From positions 7,174,531 through 7,238,530 of the forward strand of contig NZ_CP029188.1 in assembly GCF_003097515.1 (NCBI RefSeq): 64,000 nucleotides of DNA, given 5' to 3'. The notes beneath the pieces were generated by a model. The model was given only the letters and a program-made list of their open reading frames with translations. It was not told where the DNA came from and ran no database searches. Below are positions 42,398 through 50,944 of this stretch, piece after piece (position 1 is the first letter of the stretch; each line of letters begins with the position of its first letter). Origin of the DNA: Streptomyces tirandamycinicus. GTDB lineage: Bacteria > Actinomycetota > Actinomycetes > Streptomycetales > Streptomycetaceae. The position numbers and the translations under genes were made by a program.

Positions 42398-43783
42398 TCA
42401 GCCGGACGCGGTCGCCCCCGGGGCGATGTCGCCGGCGAAGCGGCCCCGCGGATCGACCCGCGCGCGGACCCGGTCGACGGCGGCCAGCGCGTCGGCGTCG
42501 AGATGGCGCTGCGGCCGGTCCGCCCCCTCGACCAGGGACGGCACGGTGGTACCCGTGTCCCACGGCGCCAGCGCGGCGCGCACCGCGGCGCAGTGGCGCT
42601 CCAGGTCCGCCACGGTGACCGGACCGAACGGCGGGCCCGAACCCATGTACGCGAACGGCGCGTCCAGCCGGCTCAGGACCCCGCCGCGGGGATCGGCGTC
42701 CGCGAACGCCCCGCCGAGCTGCCGCAGTGTGGCGACGGCCAGCGGCGAGCCCGAACCCTCGCCGACGACGCCCAGGAAGGCCGCGGCGGCCTCGTCTCCG
42801 AGCTCCGCCAGAAGCAGGTGGTCGCCGACGAACGGGACCGGCTCGGCGGGGTCCATATGGGCGTCGAGCACCCCGGCGGCATCCGTGAGCGCCCAGGTGT
42901 CCATCAGCGGTGGGGCGATACCGCGCAGCGGCCCGAGCAGATCCTCCGCCTGACGCCGCGCCTCGGCCACCTCGTCCGGGGAGGCGGCGGCCACCGCACC
43001 GTCGACGCACAGCACCGGCCCGGCCGCGAGCACGGGCGGCACGCCCGGCACCGGCGGCAGGTTCATCACGCGCAGCGACGTCGTCGCGCGGCGGGGCGCG
43101 TCCGCGGCCCAGTCGCGCCACGCCGCGAGCAGCGGCGCCGCGTGGGCGGCGGACCAGTAGGCGGCTCCGGTGACCACCTTCGCCACGGGCAGGAGTTCGA
43201 GCTCGACGGCGGTGACGACACCGAAGCCGCCGCCTCCGCCGCGCAGGGCCCACAGCAGCTCGGGGTCGTTCTCCGCGTCCGCGCGCACCAAGGTGCCGTC
43301 GGCGGTGACGAGTTCGACCGCGCGCACGCTGTTGGCCGCGAGTCCCGTCCGCCGGCCGTAGAAGCTGACGCCGCCGCCGAGGAGATAGCCGACGACGCCG
43401 ACGCCGGCGGCCGAGCCGTGCGGGGCGGTCAGGCCGAACGGCGCCGCCGCCGCGACGACCTCGCCCCAGGTCGTCCCGGCCGGTATCCGGGCGATGCGGC
43501 GCCGCGCGTCGACGACGACACCGCCGGCCAGACGGGTGCGGACCAGCAGGCCGCCGTCGACGGCGTGCCGCGCCCCGGAGGCGTGACCGGTGGTGTGCAC
43601 GCGTACGGGCAGGTCCCGCGCGCCGGCCTCGCGCACGGCGGCACGGACCTCGTCGACGGTGCGGACGGTCACGGCCGCGCCGGGGCGCGCCGGGGCGGCG
43701 AGGTTGAAGACGCCGGCGGCCTCGTCGTACTCGGGCGTGCCGGGTGCCGCGAACGCCCTCGGGAGGATGTCGTGCTGGTTCAT
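42398..43783 (-). CDS. FAD-linked oxidoreductase, PCMH/berberine-bridge type
   Basis: A 461-residue protein. The FAD domain has VRTVDEVRAAV, VHTTGHASG with the His that usually carries covalent 8alpha-FAD, and GVVGYLLGGGVSFYGRRTGL. The Cys of bicovalent members is not seen, so monocovalent attachment is expected. The C-terminus ends with a family-type DPRGRFAGD. Such enzymes oxidise alcohols, amines or phenols with O2. In the cluster it could oxidise the core or a peripheral alcohol. ATG 43783 follows AGGAAG. Co-transcribed with the methyltransferase 23 bp upstream. Confidence 0.85.
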   Translation of the reverse strand: MNQHDILPRAFAAPGTPEYDEAAGVFNLAAPARPGAAVTVRTVDEVRAAVREAGARDLPVRVHTTGHASGARHAVDGGLLVRTRLAGGVVVDARRRIARIPAGTTWGEVVAAAAPFGLTAPHGSAAGVGVVGYLLGGGVSFYGRRTGLAANSVRAVELVTADGTLVRADAENDPELLWALRGGGGGFGVVTAVELELLPVAKVVTGAAYWSAAHAAPLLAAWRDWAADAPRRATTSLRVMNLPPVPGVPPVLAAGPVLCVDGAVAAASPDEVAEARRQAEDLLGPLRGIAPPLMDTWALTDAAGVLDAHMDPAEPVPFVGDHLLLAELGDEAAAAFLGVVGEGSGSPLAVATLRQLGGAFADADPRGGVLSRLDAPFAYMGSGPPFGPVTVADLERHCAAVRAALAPWDTGTTVPSLVEGADRPQRHLDADALAAVDRVRARVDPRGRFAGDIAPGATASG

Positions 43784-43806
43784 GGCTGAGGTTCTTCCTG
43801 CCTGCT

Positions 43807-45345
43807 TCAGTGCTCGCGGACGGCCGTCAGGAACACGAACGTCCCCGGACCGCTCTCCTCACGGACGGTCAGGCCGGCGTCGGCCAGCCAGCGCTTCAGG
43901 TCGTCGCGGTCGAAGAGCTGGAGGCCGCCCTGGTGCTGGGGGAAGCGGTGGGCGGACTGGAAGTAGCGGTAGACCGGGTCGTCGGAGCGCCGGAAGGTCA
44001 TCAGCGTGAAGGTGCCGCCCGGCCGCAGGACCCGGCCGACCTCGGCGATCGCCGCTCCGGCGTCGGCGTAGAAGGCCTGGAGCGCGTTCCAGCACACCAC
44101 CGCGCCCAGCGCGGCGTCGTGGAAGGGGAGTTCGGCGGCGGACGCCAGGACGGAGGGGACCTCGGGCAGCCGCCCGCGCAGCACGTTGAGCATGGGCAGC
44201 GCGCTGTCGAGGGCGATGAGCCGCTCGGCGCCGACCGTATCGGCGATGACGGCGGTCCACCGGCCGGCCCCGGCACCCAGGTCGAGGACCGGACCGTCCA
44301 CGGGCCGGACGTGCTCGGCGATGTACCGGTCCTCGTCGGCGGGGGTGACCTCACCGCCCCAGTCCGAACCGGAGACCCGCAGGAAGGCCGGGCGGGCCAC
44401 GGCCTCGTAGAACAGGCCCATGCTGGGGACCCGGGACAGCTTCTCCAGGAAGTCGGCGGCGGCGTCGCCGTCCCCCTCGGCGGCGGTCGCGGTCAGGTCG
44501 AGGATGCCGCCCGCGACGGGGTAGCGCGCCCGGCAGGTGCCGCAGCGCGCGGTGCCGTCGTGGGACGCGAGGGGACTCTTGCAGGAGGGGCAGCGCAGCG
44601 CGTCGAGGTGGGGCGCGAACAGGGTGGCGTCGGCGACGGGGGCGGTGACCTCGCGGCGCTCCGGCACGGGGGCGGTGGGCAGGTTGCGGGGGTCGCCGTT
44701 GCAGACCGCCCAGTAGGCCCGCGCGCCGGTGCAACCGAGGACGGTGCGGGTGTCGTTCTCCCAGTTGGCCGTGAGCTGCTCGGGCGTCAGCTCCTTGATC
44801 CATCCCTGGTCGAAGGCGCGCTCGTCCTCGTTGAGGGTCCACGCCGACGGCGAGGGCCAGACCCGGCCCAGGTCGGGGGCGTCGAGGTCGAGGGTGGCCA
44901 GGGCCCGGTCCAGCCGGGAGAGGTCCTCGGGCTCCGGTTCCCGGGCGGAGGCCGCGGCGAGGATCCGGTTGCGGTCGCCGGGGAAGTGCGCCAGCAGGTA
45001 GAGCAGGGCCAGGGTGAGCGGTGTGCCGCCGCCCGGGGTGCCCAGCAGTTCCAGGTAGGTGCCGAGGTGGCCGCGCACGGCGCGGGTGAGCGGGCCGTCG
45101 GGGTCCGGGTACTCGGTCTCGGCCAGCAGGCCGAGGAGCACGGCCAGGTGCCCCTTGCGGCCGGGGTCCGCCTCGGCCAGCGCGGACACCAGGTCGGGCA
45201 CTGCGGCGAGGGCCCCGGCCTTCGCCTCTCCGGCGTCCCACAGGGCGTCCACCAGCGTGCGGAACTCCCCGGCGAGGTCGTCCGGCGCGGCCCCGAGGAA
45301 GGCCCCGGTGAGGCCGGCGGCCACCGGTGCGGTGGAAACGTTCAT
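43807..45345 (-). CDS. SAM-dependent methyltransferase with Zn-ribbon and large N-terminal domain
   Basis: A 512-residue protein. The C-terminal third is a class I methyltransferase (VLDLGAGAGRWTAV, about residue 345; RLIALD; EVGRVLRPGGTF). Before it is a Trm112-like zinc ribbon with two CxxC pairs (CPSC, CGTC, about residues 250-270). Residues 1-230 are helical with no recognised family. AGGAGGGA lies upstream of ATG 45345. The cluster motif is 96 bp upstream. Likely methylates an O or N of the pathway, but the N-terminal domain is unusual and could bind a carrier or substrate. Confidence 0.82.
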   Translation of the reverse strand: MNVSTAPVAAGLTGAFLGAAPDDLAGEFRTLVDALWDAGEAKAGALAAVPDLVSALAEADPGRKGHLAVLLGLLAETEYPDPDGPLTRAVRGHLGTYLELLGTPGGGTPLTLALLYLLAHFPGDRNRILAAASAREPEPEDLSRLDRALATLDLDAPDLGRVWPSPSAWTLNEDERAFDQGWIKELTPEQLTANWENDTRTVLGCTGARAYWAVCNGDPRNLPTAPVPERREVTAPVADATLFAPHLDALRCPSCKSPLASHDGTARCGTCRARYPVAGGILDLTATAAEGDGDAAADFLEKLSRVPSMGLFYEAVARPAFLRVSGSDWGGEVTPADEDRYIAEHVRPVDGPVLDLGAGAGRWTAVIADTVGAERLIALDSALPMLNVLRGRLPEVPSVLASAAELPFHDAALGAVVCWNALQAFYADAGAAIAEVGRVLRPGGTFTLMTFRRSDDPVYRYFQSAHRFPQHQGGLQLFDRDDLKRWLADAGLTVREESGPGTFVFLTAVREH

Positions 45346-45415
45346 GTACGAGTCCCTCCTGGATCCGAGCGATCGGTGCGATCGGTGCGGCAGACGCCCG
45401 TGCCGCGCGTCGGCC

Positions 45416-45457
45416 ACGCTGCCAGCGGCGCCGCGGGCCCCGCATCTTCCGGGCTGC
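45416..45457 (-). promoter_or_regulatory. Cluster motif plus -10 for the methyltransferase operon
   Basis: Transcribed direction: GCAGCCCGGAAGATGC (45457-45442), 20 bp, then CAGCGT (45421-45416). With the next site it fills the 373-bp divergent gap 45346-45718, which has no gene. Confidence 0.6.
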
Positions 45458-45566
45458 CCTGTTGCGCTCACCGCCCGCACGGGCACGGCGGACGCCGGCG
45501 TCCCCTGCCGGATCGGCACCCGGTCGCTCCCGGCCCGCCCGGCCCGCCCGGGCCCGGGCAGGTCGA

Positions 45567-45608
45567 GCAATCCGCAAGATGCGGCCGAGCCCCGGGCGAG
45601 CGGACGAT
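45567..45608 (+). promoter_or_regulatory. Cluster motif plus -10 for the epoxide hydrolase operon
   Basis: GCAATCCGCAAGATGC (45567-45582), 20 bp, then GACGAT (45603-45608), the -10 hexamer shared by four of the sites. Confidence 0.65.
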
Positions 45609-45718
45609 ACGGCTGGGCGCTCCAGGTGATCGGGGATCGATCCCGCCCTCCGCGAGCCCGCCCTCGATCCCTTCACCGATGACCCCGCCGCCGGCGGCCG
45701 GCCTTCTCCGGAGCGCTC

Positions 45719-46888
45719 ATGCATCCCTTCCGCATCGACATCCCGCAAGACCAGCTCGACGACCTGCACCGCCGTCTCGACGCGACGCGCTGGCCGGACG
45801 AGCTGCCCGGTGTCGGATGGGAGCGCGGGGTGCCCCTGGACTACCTCAGGAAGCTCGCCGCGTACTGGCGCACGTCGTTCGACTGGCGTGCCGTGGAGGC
45901 CGAGCTGAACGCGCACCCGCAGTTCGTCGAGGAGATCGACGGAGCCCGGGTGCACTTCCTGCACGTCACCTCCCCCGAGCCGGACGCGACCCCGCTGCTG
46001 CTCACCCACGGCTGGCCGGGCTCGGTCGCCGAGTTCCTGGACGTGATCGGGCCGCTGACGGACCCGCGCGCGCACGGCGGCGACCCGGCCGACGCCTTCC
46101 ACCTGGTGATCCCGTCGATCCCCGGCTACGGCTTCTCCACGCTCACCGAGACGGGCTGGGACACCGCGCGGATCGCCCGTGCCTGGGCGGAGCTGATGGC
46201 GCGTCTGGGCTACGAACGGTACGTGGCGCAGGGCGGCGACGCCGGTGCGGTGATCTCCCTGGAGCTCGGCAGGATCGACCCCGAGCACGTCATCGGCGTG
46301 CACGTGAACATGCTGATGACCTTCCCGTCCGGCGACCCCGCCGAGCTCGCCGGCCTGGACGAGCGCGACCAGGCGCGCCTGGCCAAGCTGGGCCGCTTCG
46401 ACGCGGAGCTGTCCGGCTACATGAAACTCCAGCAGACCCGCCCGCAGACCCTCGCGTACGGCCTGACCGACTCCCCCGTCGGCCAGCTCGCCTGGATCGT
46501 GGAGAAGTTCCTGGACTGGACCGGCGCGACGAACCTCCCCGAGGAGGCGGTCGACCGGGACCGGCTGCTGGCCAATGTGACGATCTACTGGCTGACGGCC
46601 ACCGCCGGTTCCTCCGCCCAGTTCTACTACGAGGGCGCGGCCGGGGTGCGCGCCGCGGCCGCCGGGGCCACGCCCCCGCCGCTGACCGTGCCGGTGGGCG
46701 TCGCCGTCTTCCCGGACGACATCTTCGTGCCCATCCGCAGCCTCGCCGACCGCGACATCCCGACCCTCACGCACTGGACGGAGTTCGAGCGGGGCGGCCA
46801 CTTCGCCGCGCTGGAGCAGCCGGCCGAACTGACCGGCGACATCCGCGCCTTCGTGCGCACCCTGCGGCCCGCGGCCGTGACGGTCTGA
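45719..46888 (+). CDS. Epoxide hydrolase, alpha/beta-hydrolase fold (SgcF-like)
   Basis: A 389-residue enzyme with the N-terminal EHN domain (FRIDIPQDQLDDLHRRLDATRWP). The oxyanion motif is HGWPGS (about residue 97), the nucleophile Asp174 is in QGGDAGA, and the catalytic His is in GGHFAALEQP. Family members in enediyne clusters (SgcF, KedF, NcsF types) open a core epoxide to a diol. ATG 45719 follows GGAG. The next gene is on the same strand 87 bp on. Substrate should be the enediyne core made by the PKS and accessory genes outside the window. Confidence 0.9.
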   Translation: MHPFRIDIPQDQLDDLHRRLDATRWPDELPGVGWERGVPLDYLRKLAAYWRTSFDWRAVEAELNAHPQFVEEIDGARVHFLHVTSPEPDATPLLLTHGWPGSVAEFLDVIGPLTDPRAHGGDPADAFHLVIPSIPGYGFSTLTETGWDTARIARAWAELMARLGYERYVAQGGDAGAVISLELGRIDPEHVIGVHVNMLMTFPSGDPAELAGLDERDQARLAKLGRFDAELSGYMKLQQTRPQTLAYGLTDSPVGQLAWIVEKFLDWTGATNLPEEAVDRDRLLANVTIYWLTATAGSSAQFYYEGAAGVRAAAAGATPPPLTVPVGVAVFPDDIFVPIRSLADRDIPTLTHWTEFERGGHFAALEQPAELTGDIRAFVRTLRPAAVTV

Positions 46889-46975
46889 CGCCCCGGCGCG
46901 GCGTCCTTGCCGCGGATCCGGACGCGCCCCACCGAGACCGCCCCGACTGGTTCGACGAGAGAGATGAGGCACCGC

Positions 46976-48385
46976 ATGTCCGCCAAGACCGTGATCGACG
47001 TCTGGGTGGCCGACCTGACGTTCCCCGGCTACATGGACCGGCTCCACAAGCTGGGGGCGGAGTTCGAGAAGGCGCACCCCGAGTACACGATCAACATCGA
47101 GGGCCGCGACTTCCGGATGCTGTCGCAGCAGATCGCCCAGGCCGCCGACGAGGGCCGCCCCCCGGCCGTCGCGGAGTACTACTTCGCCGTCACTCAGGCC
47201 GCCCGCGACTCCCGCACCCGCGACGGCAGGCCGCTGTTCACCTCGGTGCAGAAGGCGATCGCGGGCCGCACGGAGATCCTCGGGGAGCCGGTCGTCGTCG
47301 ACGACCTCATCCCGGCCGTGCGCGAGTACTACTCGGTGGACGGCGACCTCGCCTCGATGCCGGCCGTCGTCACCGCCATGCTGATCTACGGCAACAAGAC
47401 GGCGCTGGACAAGGCCGGCGTCTCCTCGCTCCCCACGACATGGGGTGAGATCGAGGCGGCCTGCGAGGCGGTCGCGGCACTCGAGGGCGGCCCGTCGCAC
47501 GGCGTCACCTGGGCCAACCACGGGCTCTTCTTCCAGCAGGCGCTCGCGGCCCAGAACGGCGAGCTCGCCGACAACGCCAACGGGCGCGCGGGCCGCGCGA
47601 CCCGCCTGGACCTGTCGTCCGGGGAGATGCTCACCTGGGCCAAGTGGTGGCGCGAGCTGCACCGCAAGGGCCACTACCTCTACACCGGGAAGATCCCGGA
47701 CTGGGAGGGCAACATCAAGGCCTTCGCCGACCAGGCCGTGGCCCTGCGCATCACCTCCTCCAACGACCTCAACTACATGGCCATGGCCGCCGAGAACGCG
47801 GGCTTCGAGATGAGCGTCGGCCGCTTCCCGCAGCGGGACGGCGAGCCGAACGGCGGCAACATCATCGCCGGGACCTCGCTGTGGCTGGCCGACGGGCTCG
47901 ACGAGGCCACCCAGGACGGCGCGCTCGCGTTCATGCAGTTCCTCAACAACCCCCGCAACGCCGCCGACCGGCACATCGCCAGCAGCTTCGTCCCGGTCAC
48001 CCGCTCCTCCTACCGCCTGCTGGAGGAGGAGGGCTGGTTCGACGCCCACCCCTACCACCGGCTGGCGAGCCGGCAGCTGGGCTCGTACCCCGAGGGCGGG
48101 GGCGAGGGCGTGCCGCCGTGCCGGGGGGCCCTCTTCGGCGACTTCGCGGGAGCGCAGGACGTGATGACCCGGGCCATGGACGACGTGCTGCTGCGGGACG
48201 CGGCGCCGGTGCAGCGGTTCGCCGAGGCCACCGCCGAGGCCCAGGCACTGCTCGACGCGTACGAGGAGGACCGCGTCGGCAACGGCGTGCGCAACGCCGA
48301 GAGCCTGCGCGTGGAGTACTTCCGCGACGCGGAGGCCTACACCGGCGCCCAGCTGGAGGACGCGGTGAAGGGCACCAAGGAGTAG
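46976..48385 (+). CDS. Extracellular-solute-binding-protein family protein without signal peptide
   Basis: A 469-residue ABC-type binding protein (SBP group 1, UgpB/MalE-like): ENLGAEFEKAHPEYTINIEG-type start, LIYGNKTALDKAGV and PTTWGEIEAACEAV are family hallmarks. Start ATG 46976; ATG 46964 is also possible. Neither gives a lipoprotein or Sec signal, and no permease genes are nearby. Either it acts in the cytoplasm (a ligand-binding or sequestering role) or the export route is unusual. It ends with a strong terminator at 48404. Confidence 0.85.
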   Translation: MSAKTVIDVWVADLTFPGYMDRLHKLGAEFEKAHPEYTINIEGRDFRMLSQQIAQAADEGRPPAVAEYYFAVTQAARDSRTRDGRPLFTSVQKAIAGRTEILGEPVVVDDLIPAVREYYSVDGDLASMPAVVTAMLIYGNKTALDKAGVSSLPTTWGEIEAACEAVAALEGGPSHGVTWANHGLFFQQALAAQNGELADNANGRAGRATRLDLSSGEMLTWAKWWRELHRKGHYLYTGKIPDWEGNIKAFADQAVALRITSSNDLNYMAMAAENAGFEMSVGRFPQRDGEPNGGNIIAGTSLWLADGLDEATQDGALAFMQFLNNPRNAADRHIASSFVPVTRSSYRLLEEEGWFDAHPYHRLASRQLGSYPEGGGEGVPPCRGALFGDFAGAQDVMTRAMDDVLLRDAAPVQRFAEATAEAQALLDAYEEDRVGNGVRNAESLRVEYFRDAEAYTGAQLEDAVKGTKE

Positions 48386-48403
48386 CCGGACGCGTTGCGC
48401 GCA

Positions 48404-48433
48404 GAAGGGGCGGACCGGTGCGTCCGCCCCTTC
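48404..48433. terminator. Hairpin terminator after the solute-binding protein gene
   Basis: GAAGGGGCGGAC and its exact complement around a 6-base loop, 18 bp past the stop. Confidence 0.85.
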
Positions 48434-48535
48434 GTCAGCGGTCCGCCCACGGGTGCCGGCACGCGGTGTGCCGCGCCCCGGCTGCTCCGCTCCACGAGCG
48501 GCGCGGCGCACCGCCGGGGCCGGGGAACGGCGTCG

Positions 48536-48832
48536 TCACAGCAGGAAGCCGAGCCGCTCGTCCACCGTCCCCGGCGCGATCTCGATGATCTCCGCCGTGA
48601 CGACGCCCTCGGCGACGAACGGGTCCGCGTCGACGCGCTTGCGCAGCTCCTCGCGGGAGGTGCCGTGGGCGATGACCGCGCCGCCGGGACCGGGCTGGAT
48701 GCTGCCGACGAGCAGGAAGACCCCGTCGTCCGTGCCGCGCTTGATCCACTCCTGGTGGCCGGCCATGTGCTGCCCGGCGGCGCCCGCGTTGTCGGAGAAC
48801 CGAAGCAGGACCACGAACATGTGCTCTCTCAT
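48536..48832 (-). CDS. YciI-like small protein
   Basis: A 98-residue protein of the YCII family (MFVVLLRFSD, then HMAGHQEWIKRG; His/Asp pair of the presumed active site; PFVAEGVVTAEIIEI). Start 48832 overlaps the TetR stop (ATGA). ATG 48820 gives the more typical N-terminus. It belongs to the TetR-controlled module with the ene reductase. The role of the family is unclear; possible small-molecule dehydrochlorinase or peroxide-related function is only inferred. Confidence 0.78.
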   Translation of the reverse strand: MREHMFVVLLRFSDNAGAAGQHMAGHQEWIKRGTDDGVFLLVGSIQPGPGGAVIAHGTSREELRKRVDADPFVAEGVVTAEIIEIAPGTVDERLGFLL

Positions 48833-49395
48833 CTCTCGTAGGTGCTCACCCAGTCGCGCATCCGGTCGACTTCCCGCCGGATGAAGGCCTCGTCGCGGAA
48901 CGCGTTGGCCATGACGGCGACGCCCTGGCTGAAGGCGAGTACGTGCATCGCCAGCTCGTCGGCCCGCTCGGGCTGTCCGAGCTGCACGAACTGCTCCCGG
49001 AGCCAGCCGCGGAACAGGGCGAACAGTCGGCCGGCCTGACCGTGCATAGCGTGCTCCAGCTTGGCCAGTTCCGTGGTCAGGGTGCCCACCGGGCAGCCGT
49101 AGTGCTGGATGTCGGCGCGGTTGGTCAGCACGATCTCGACGTACCGCATGATGCGGCCGGCCGGGGTGGGTGCCTCGGCCTCCCACTGCTCCAGCGTGCG
49201 GCGGGTGTCGGCCAGGCGGACCTCGATCACCGCGTCCAGGATCGCGTCCTTGGACTTGAAGTGGTAGTAGAAGTTGCCCCGCGACAGTCCGACGGCCCCC
49301 GCGATGTCCGCGAACGAGGTGTGCTCGTAGCCGCGGTGGTAGAAGAGCCGATCGGCCGCCGCCACGATCTGCTCACGGGTCGCCACAGCCGTCAC
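48829..49395 (-). CDS. TetR-family transcriptional regulator
   Basis: A 188-residue repressor. The N-terminal helix-turn-helix is FADIAGAVGLSRGNFYYHFKSKDAIL (split here as FADIAGAVGLSRG, NFYYHFKSK), followed by a helical ligand domain with a single Cys near GCPVGTL. It is divergent from the ene-reductase gene, with two matching operators in the shared promoter region. It should repress both directions until a ligand, probably an electrophile or enone, binds. It is unlikely to be the pathway activator of the whole cluster. Confidence 0.9.
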   Translation of the reverse strand: MTAVATREQIVAAADRLFYHRGYEHTSFADIAGAVGLSRGNFYYHFKSKDAILDAVIEVRLADTRRTLEQWEAEAPTPAGRIMRYVEIVLTNRADIQHYGCPVGTLTTELAKLEHAMHGQAGRLFALFRGWLREQFVQLGQPERADELAMHVLAFSQGVAVMANAFRDEAFIRREVDRMRDWVSTYER

Positions 49396-49418
49396 CTGGA
49401 TCCCCTTCCGCCCAGCCG

Positions 49419-49438
49419 TCTAGGACAATCGACCTAGA
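49419..49438. promoter_or_regulatory. TetR operator 1
   Basis: 20-bp site with TCTAGG/CCTAGA arms and an 8-bp spacer. It lies just downstream of the -10 (TACGGT, 49447-49442) of the regulator's own promoter (-35 TTGACG, 49470-49465, 17-bp spacing), so binding would block autoregulated transcription. Confidence 0.75.
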
Positions 49439-49474
49439 GGCACCGTAGGCCGCGCGCTCCGACGCGTCAAGACG

Positions 49475-49504
49475 TTGACATCCCCGGCGGGGCCGACCTA
49501 GCGT
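49475..49504 (+). promoter_or_regulatory. Promoter of the ene-reductase gene
   Basis: TTGACA (49475-49480), 18 bp, then TAGCGT (49499-49504). Operator 2 begins 9 bp further downstream, covering the expected start site. Confidence 0.65.
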
Positions 49505-49512
49505 GACGGCCC

Positions 49513-49532
49513 TCTAGGGCGACTGTCCTAGA
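49513..49532. promoter_or_regulatory. TetR operator 2
   Basis: TCTAGGGCGACTGTCCTAGA. The complement of operator 1 matches it at 18 of 20 positions, showing the two are copies of one palindromic site. Confidence 0.75.
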
Positions 49533-49560
49533 GATGCCCGTACCAGAACTGGAGCTCCTC

Positions 49561-50652
49561 ATGCCTCTCGACCTGTTCGAGCCGTTCGCCCTGGGCGGCC
49601 TCGAGCTCGCCAACCGGATGGTGATGGCGCCGATGACCCGCAACCGGGCCGACGCGGACGGCAGCGTTCCCGAGTTGATGGTCAGGTACTACCGGCAGCG
49701 CGCCACCGCGGGCCTGATCATCGCCGAATCCACCACGGTCTCGCCGCAGGCGGTGGGCTACCCGTTCACTCCCGGGCTGTACACCGACGCCCACGTGAGC
49801 AGCTGGCGCCGGCTGACCGAGGCGGTGCACGCCGACGGCGGCCGCATCTTCGTGCAGCTGCAGCACTGCGGCCGGGTCTCCCATCCGAGCCTGCTGGACG
49901 GCGCGACGCCCGTCGCCCCCTCGGCGATACGGCCCGCCGGCCAGGCCGTCACCTACACCGGCCCGCAGGACTTCGTGACGCCCCGCGAACTGGGGCACGA
50001 CGAGCTGCCCCGGATCGTGGCGCAGTTCCGGCACGCCGCCGGGCTGGCGAGGCAGGCGGGCTTCGACGGTGTCGAGGTCCACGCCGGCAACGGCTACCTG
50101 ATCGACCAGTTCCTGCGGGACGGGAGCAACCACCGGTCCGACGCCTACGGCGGCAGTCCCGCCCACCGCATGCGCCTGCTGGACGAGGTCCTCGACGCGG
50201 TGTGCGCCGAGTGGCCCGCCGAGCGGGTGGGTGTGCGCCTGACGCCGGAGAACGGCTTCAACTCGATGTCGGACTCCGATCCGCAGGGCCACTTCGGGTA
50301 CTTCCTGGGGCGGCTGGGTCCCCGCGGCCTGGCGTACGCGCACATCCTGGAGGGAGACATGGCGACGAAGACGGCGTCCGTCGACTACCGCGCGCTGCGG
50401 ACGCGGTTCGCCGGCGTGTCGATCGCCAACAACGGCTACGACCTCGAGCGCGCCCGGTCGGCAGTGCGGACCGGGGACGCCGACCTGGTCGCCTTCGGCA
50501 CGCCGTTCCTGGCCAACCCGGACCTGGTCCGCCGCTACCGGGAGGACCTCCCGCTCACCGCCGCCGACCCCGCCACGTTCTATGCCGGAGGAGAGGTCGG
50601 CTATACCGACTATGAAGCTGTTTCAGATCCGGTGGTCTGTGACGTTCCGTAA
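49561..50652 (+). CDS. Old Yellow Enzyme-family ene reductase (NADH:flavin oxidoreductase)
   Basis: A 363-residue TIM-barrel flavoprotein: LFEPFALGGLELANRMVMAPMTRNRA (seen as LGGLELANRMVMAPM), HAGNGYLIDQFLRDGSN with the substrate-binding residues after HA, and FGTPFLANPDLV at the FMN phosphate site. Start 49561 (MPLDLFEPF) has GGAG upstream and matches the family; ATG 49534 directly abuts operator 2. It reduces activated C=C bonds with NAD(P)H. Controlled by the adjacent TetR protein, it may be a detoxification gene that lies inside the cluster by chance, or a tailoring enzyme. Confidence 0.9.
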   Translation: MPLDLFEPFALGGLELANRMVMAPMTRNRADADGSVPELMVRYYRQRATAGLIIAESTTVSPQAVGYPFTPGLYTDAHVSSWRRLTEAVHADGGRIFVQLQHCGRVSHPSLLDGATPVAPSAIRPAGQAVTYTGPQDFVTPRELGHDELPRIVAQFRHAAGLARQAGFDGVEVHAGNGYLIDQFLRDGSNHRSDAYGGSPAHRMRLLDEVLDAVCAEWPAERVGVRLTPENGFNSMSDSDPQGHFGYFLGRLGPRGLAYAHILEGDMATKTASVDYRALRTRFAGVSIANNGYDLERARSAVRTGDADLVAFGTPFLANPDLVRRYREDLPLTAADPATFYAGGEVGYTDYEAVSDPVVCDVP

Positions 50653-50944
50653 CTGGTGGACCGGTTGGTGGCCCCGGGCACCGCAAGCCGAAGCAGGGGC
50701 CAGAATCGACCATGTTGGCTCGTAGCCTGGTGACGTTGGTGGTGCGAGGTGGAGTCTGAGCGCATCGCCGGACCGGGGTTCCGCAGCCGACGCAGGGCAG
50801 CGGTCGGAAAGCCCGAGCCCATACGTCTCCGGATGCAGCAGCCCAACACCATCCGCCTCGCTCCCCCGATCATCGCCAACGGGAACACCGCAAGCCACCC
50901 ACAACCGTGACCATCTCCGGCAGCGACAGTGCTTTCCAGACCAC

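Noticed and set aside
50653..50944. Small gene after the ene reductase
   Set aside because: Open frames on both strands lack ribosome-binding sites and coding bias; treated as non-coding.
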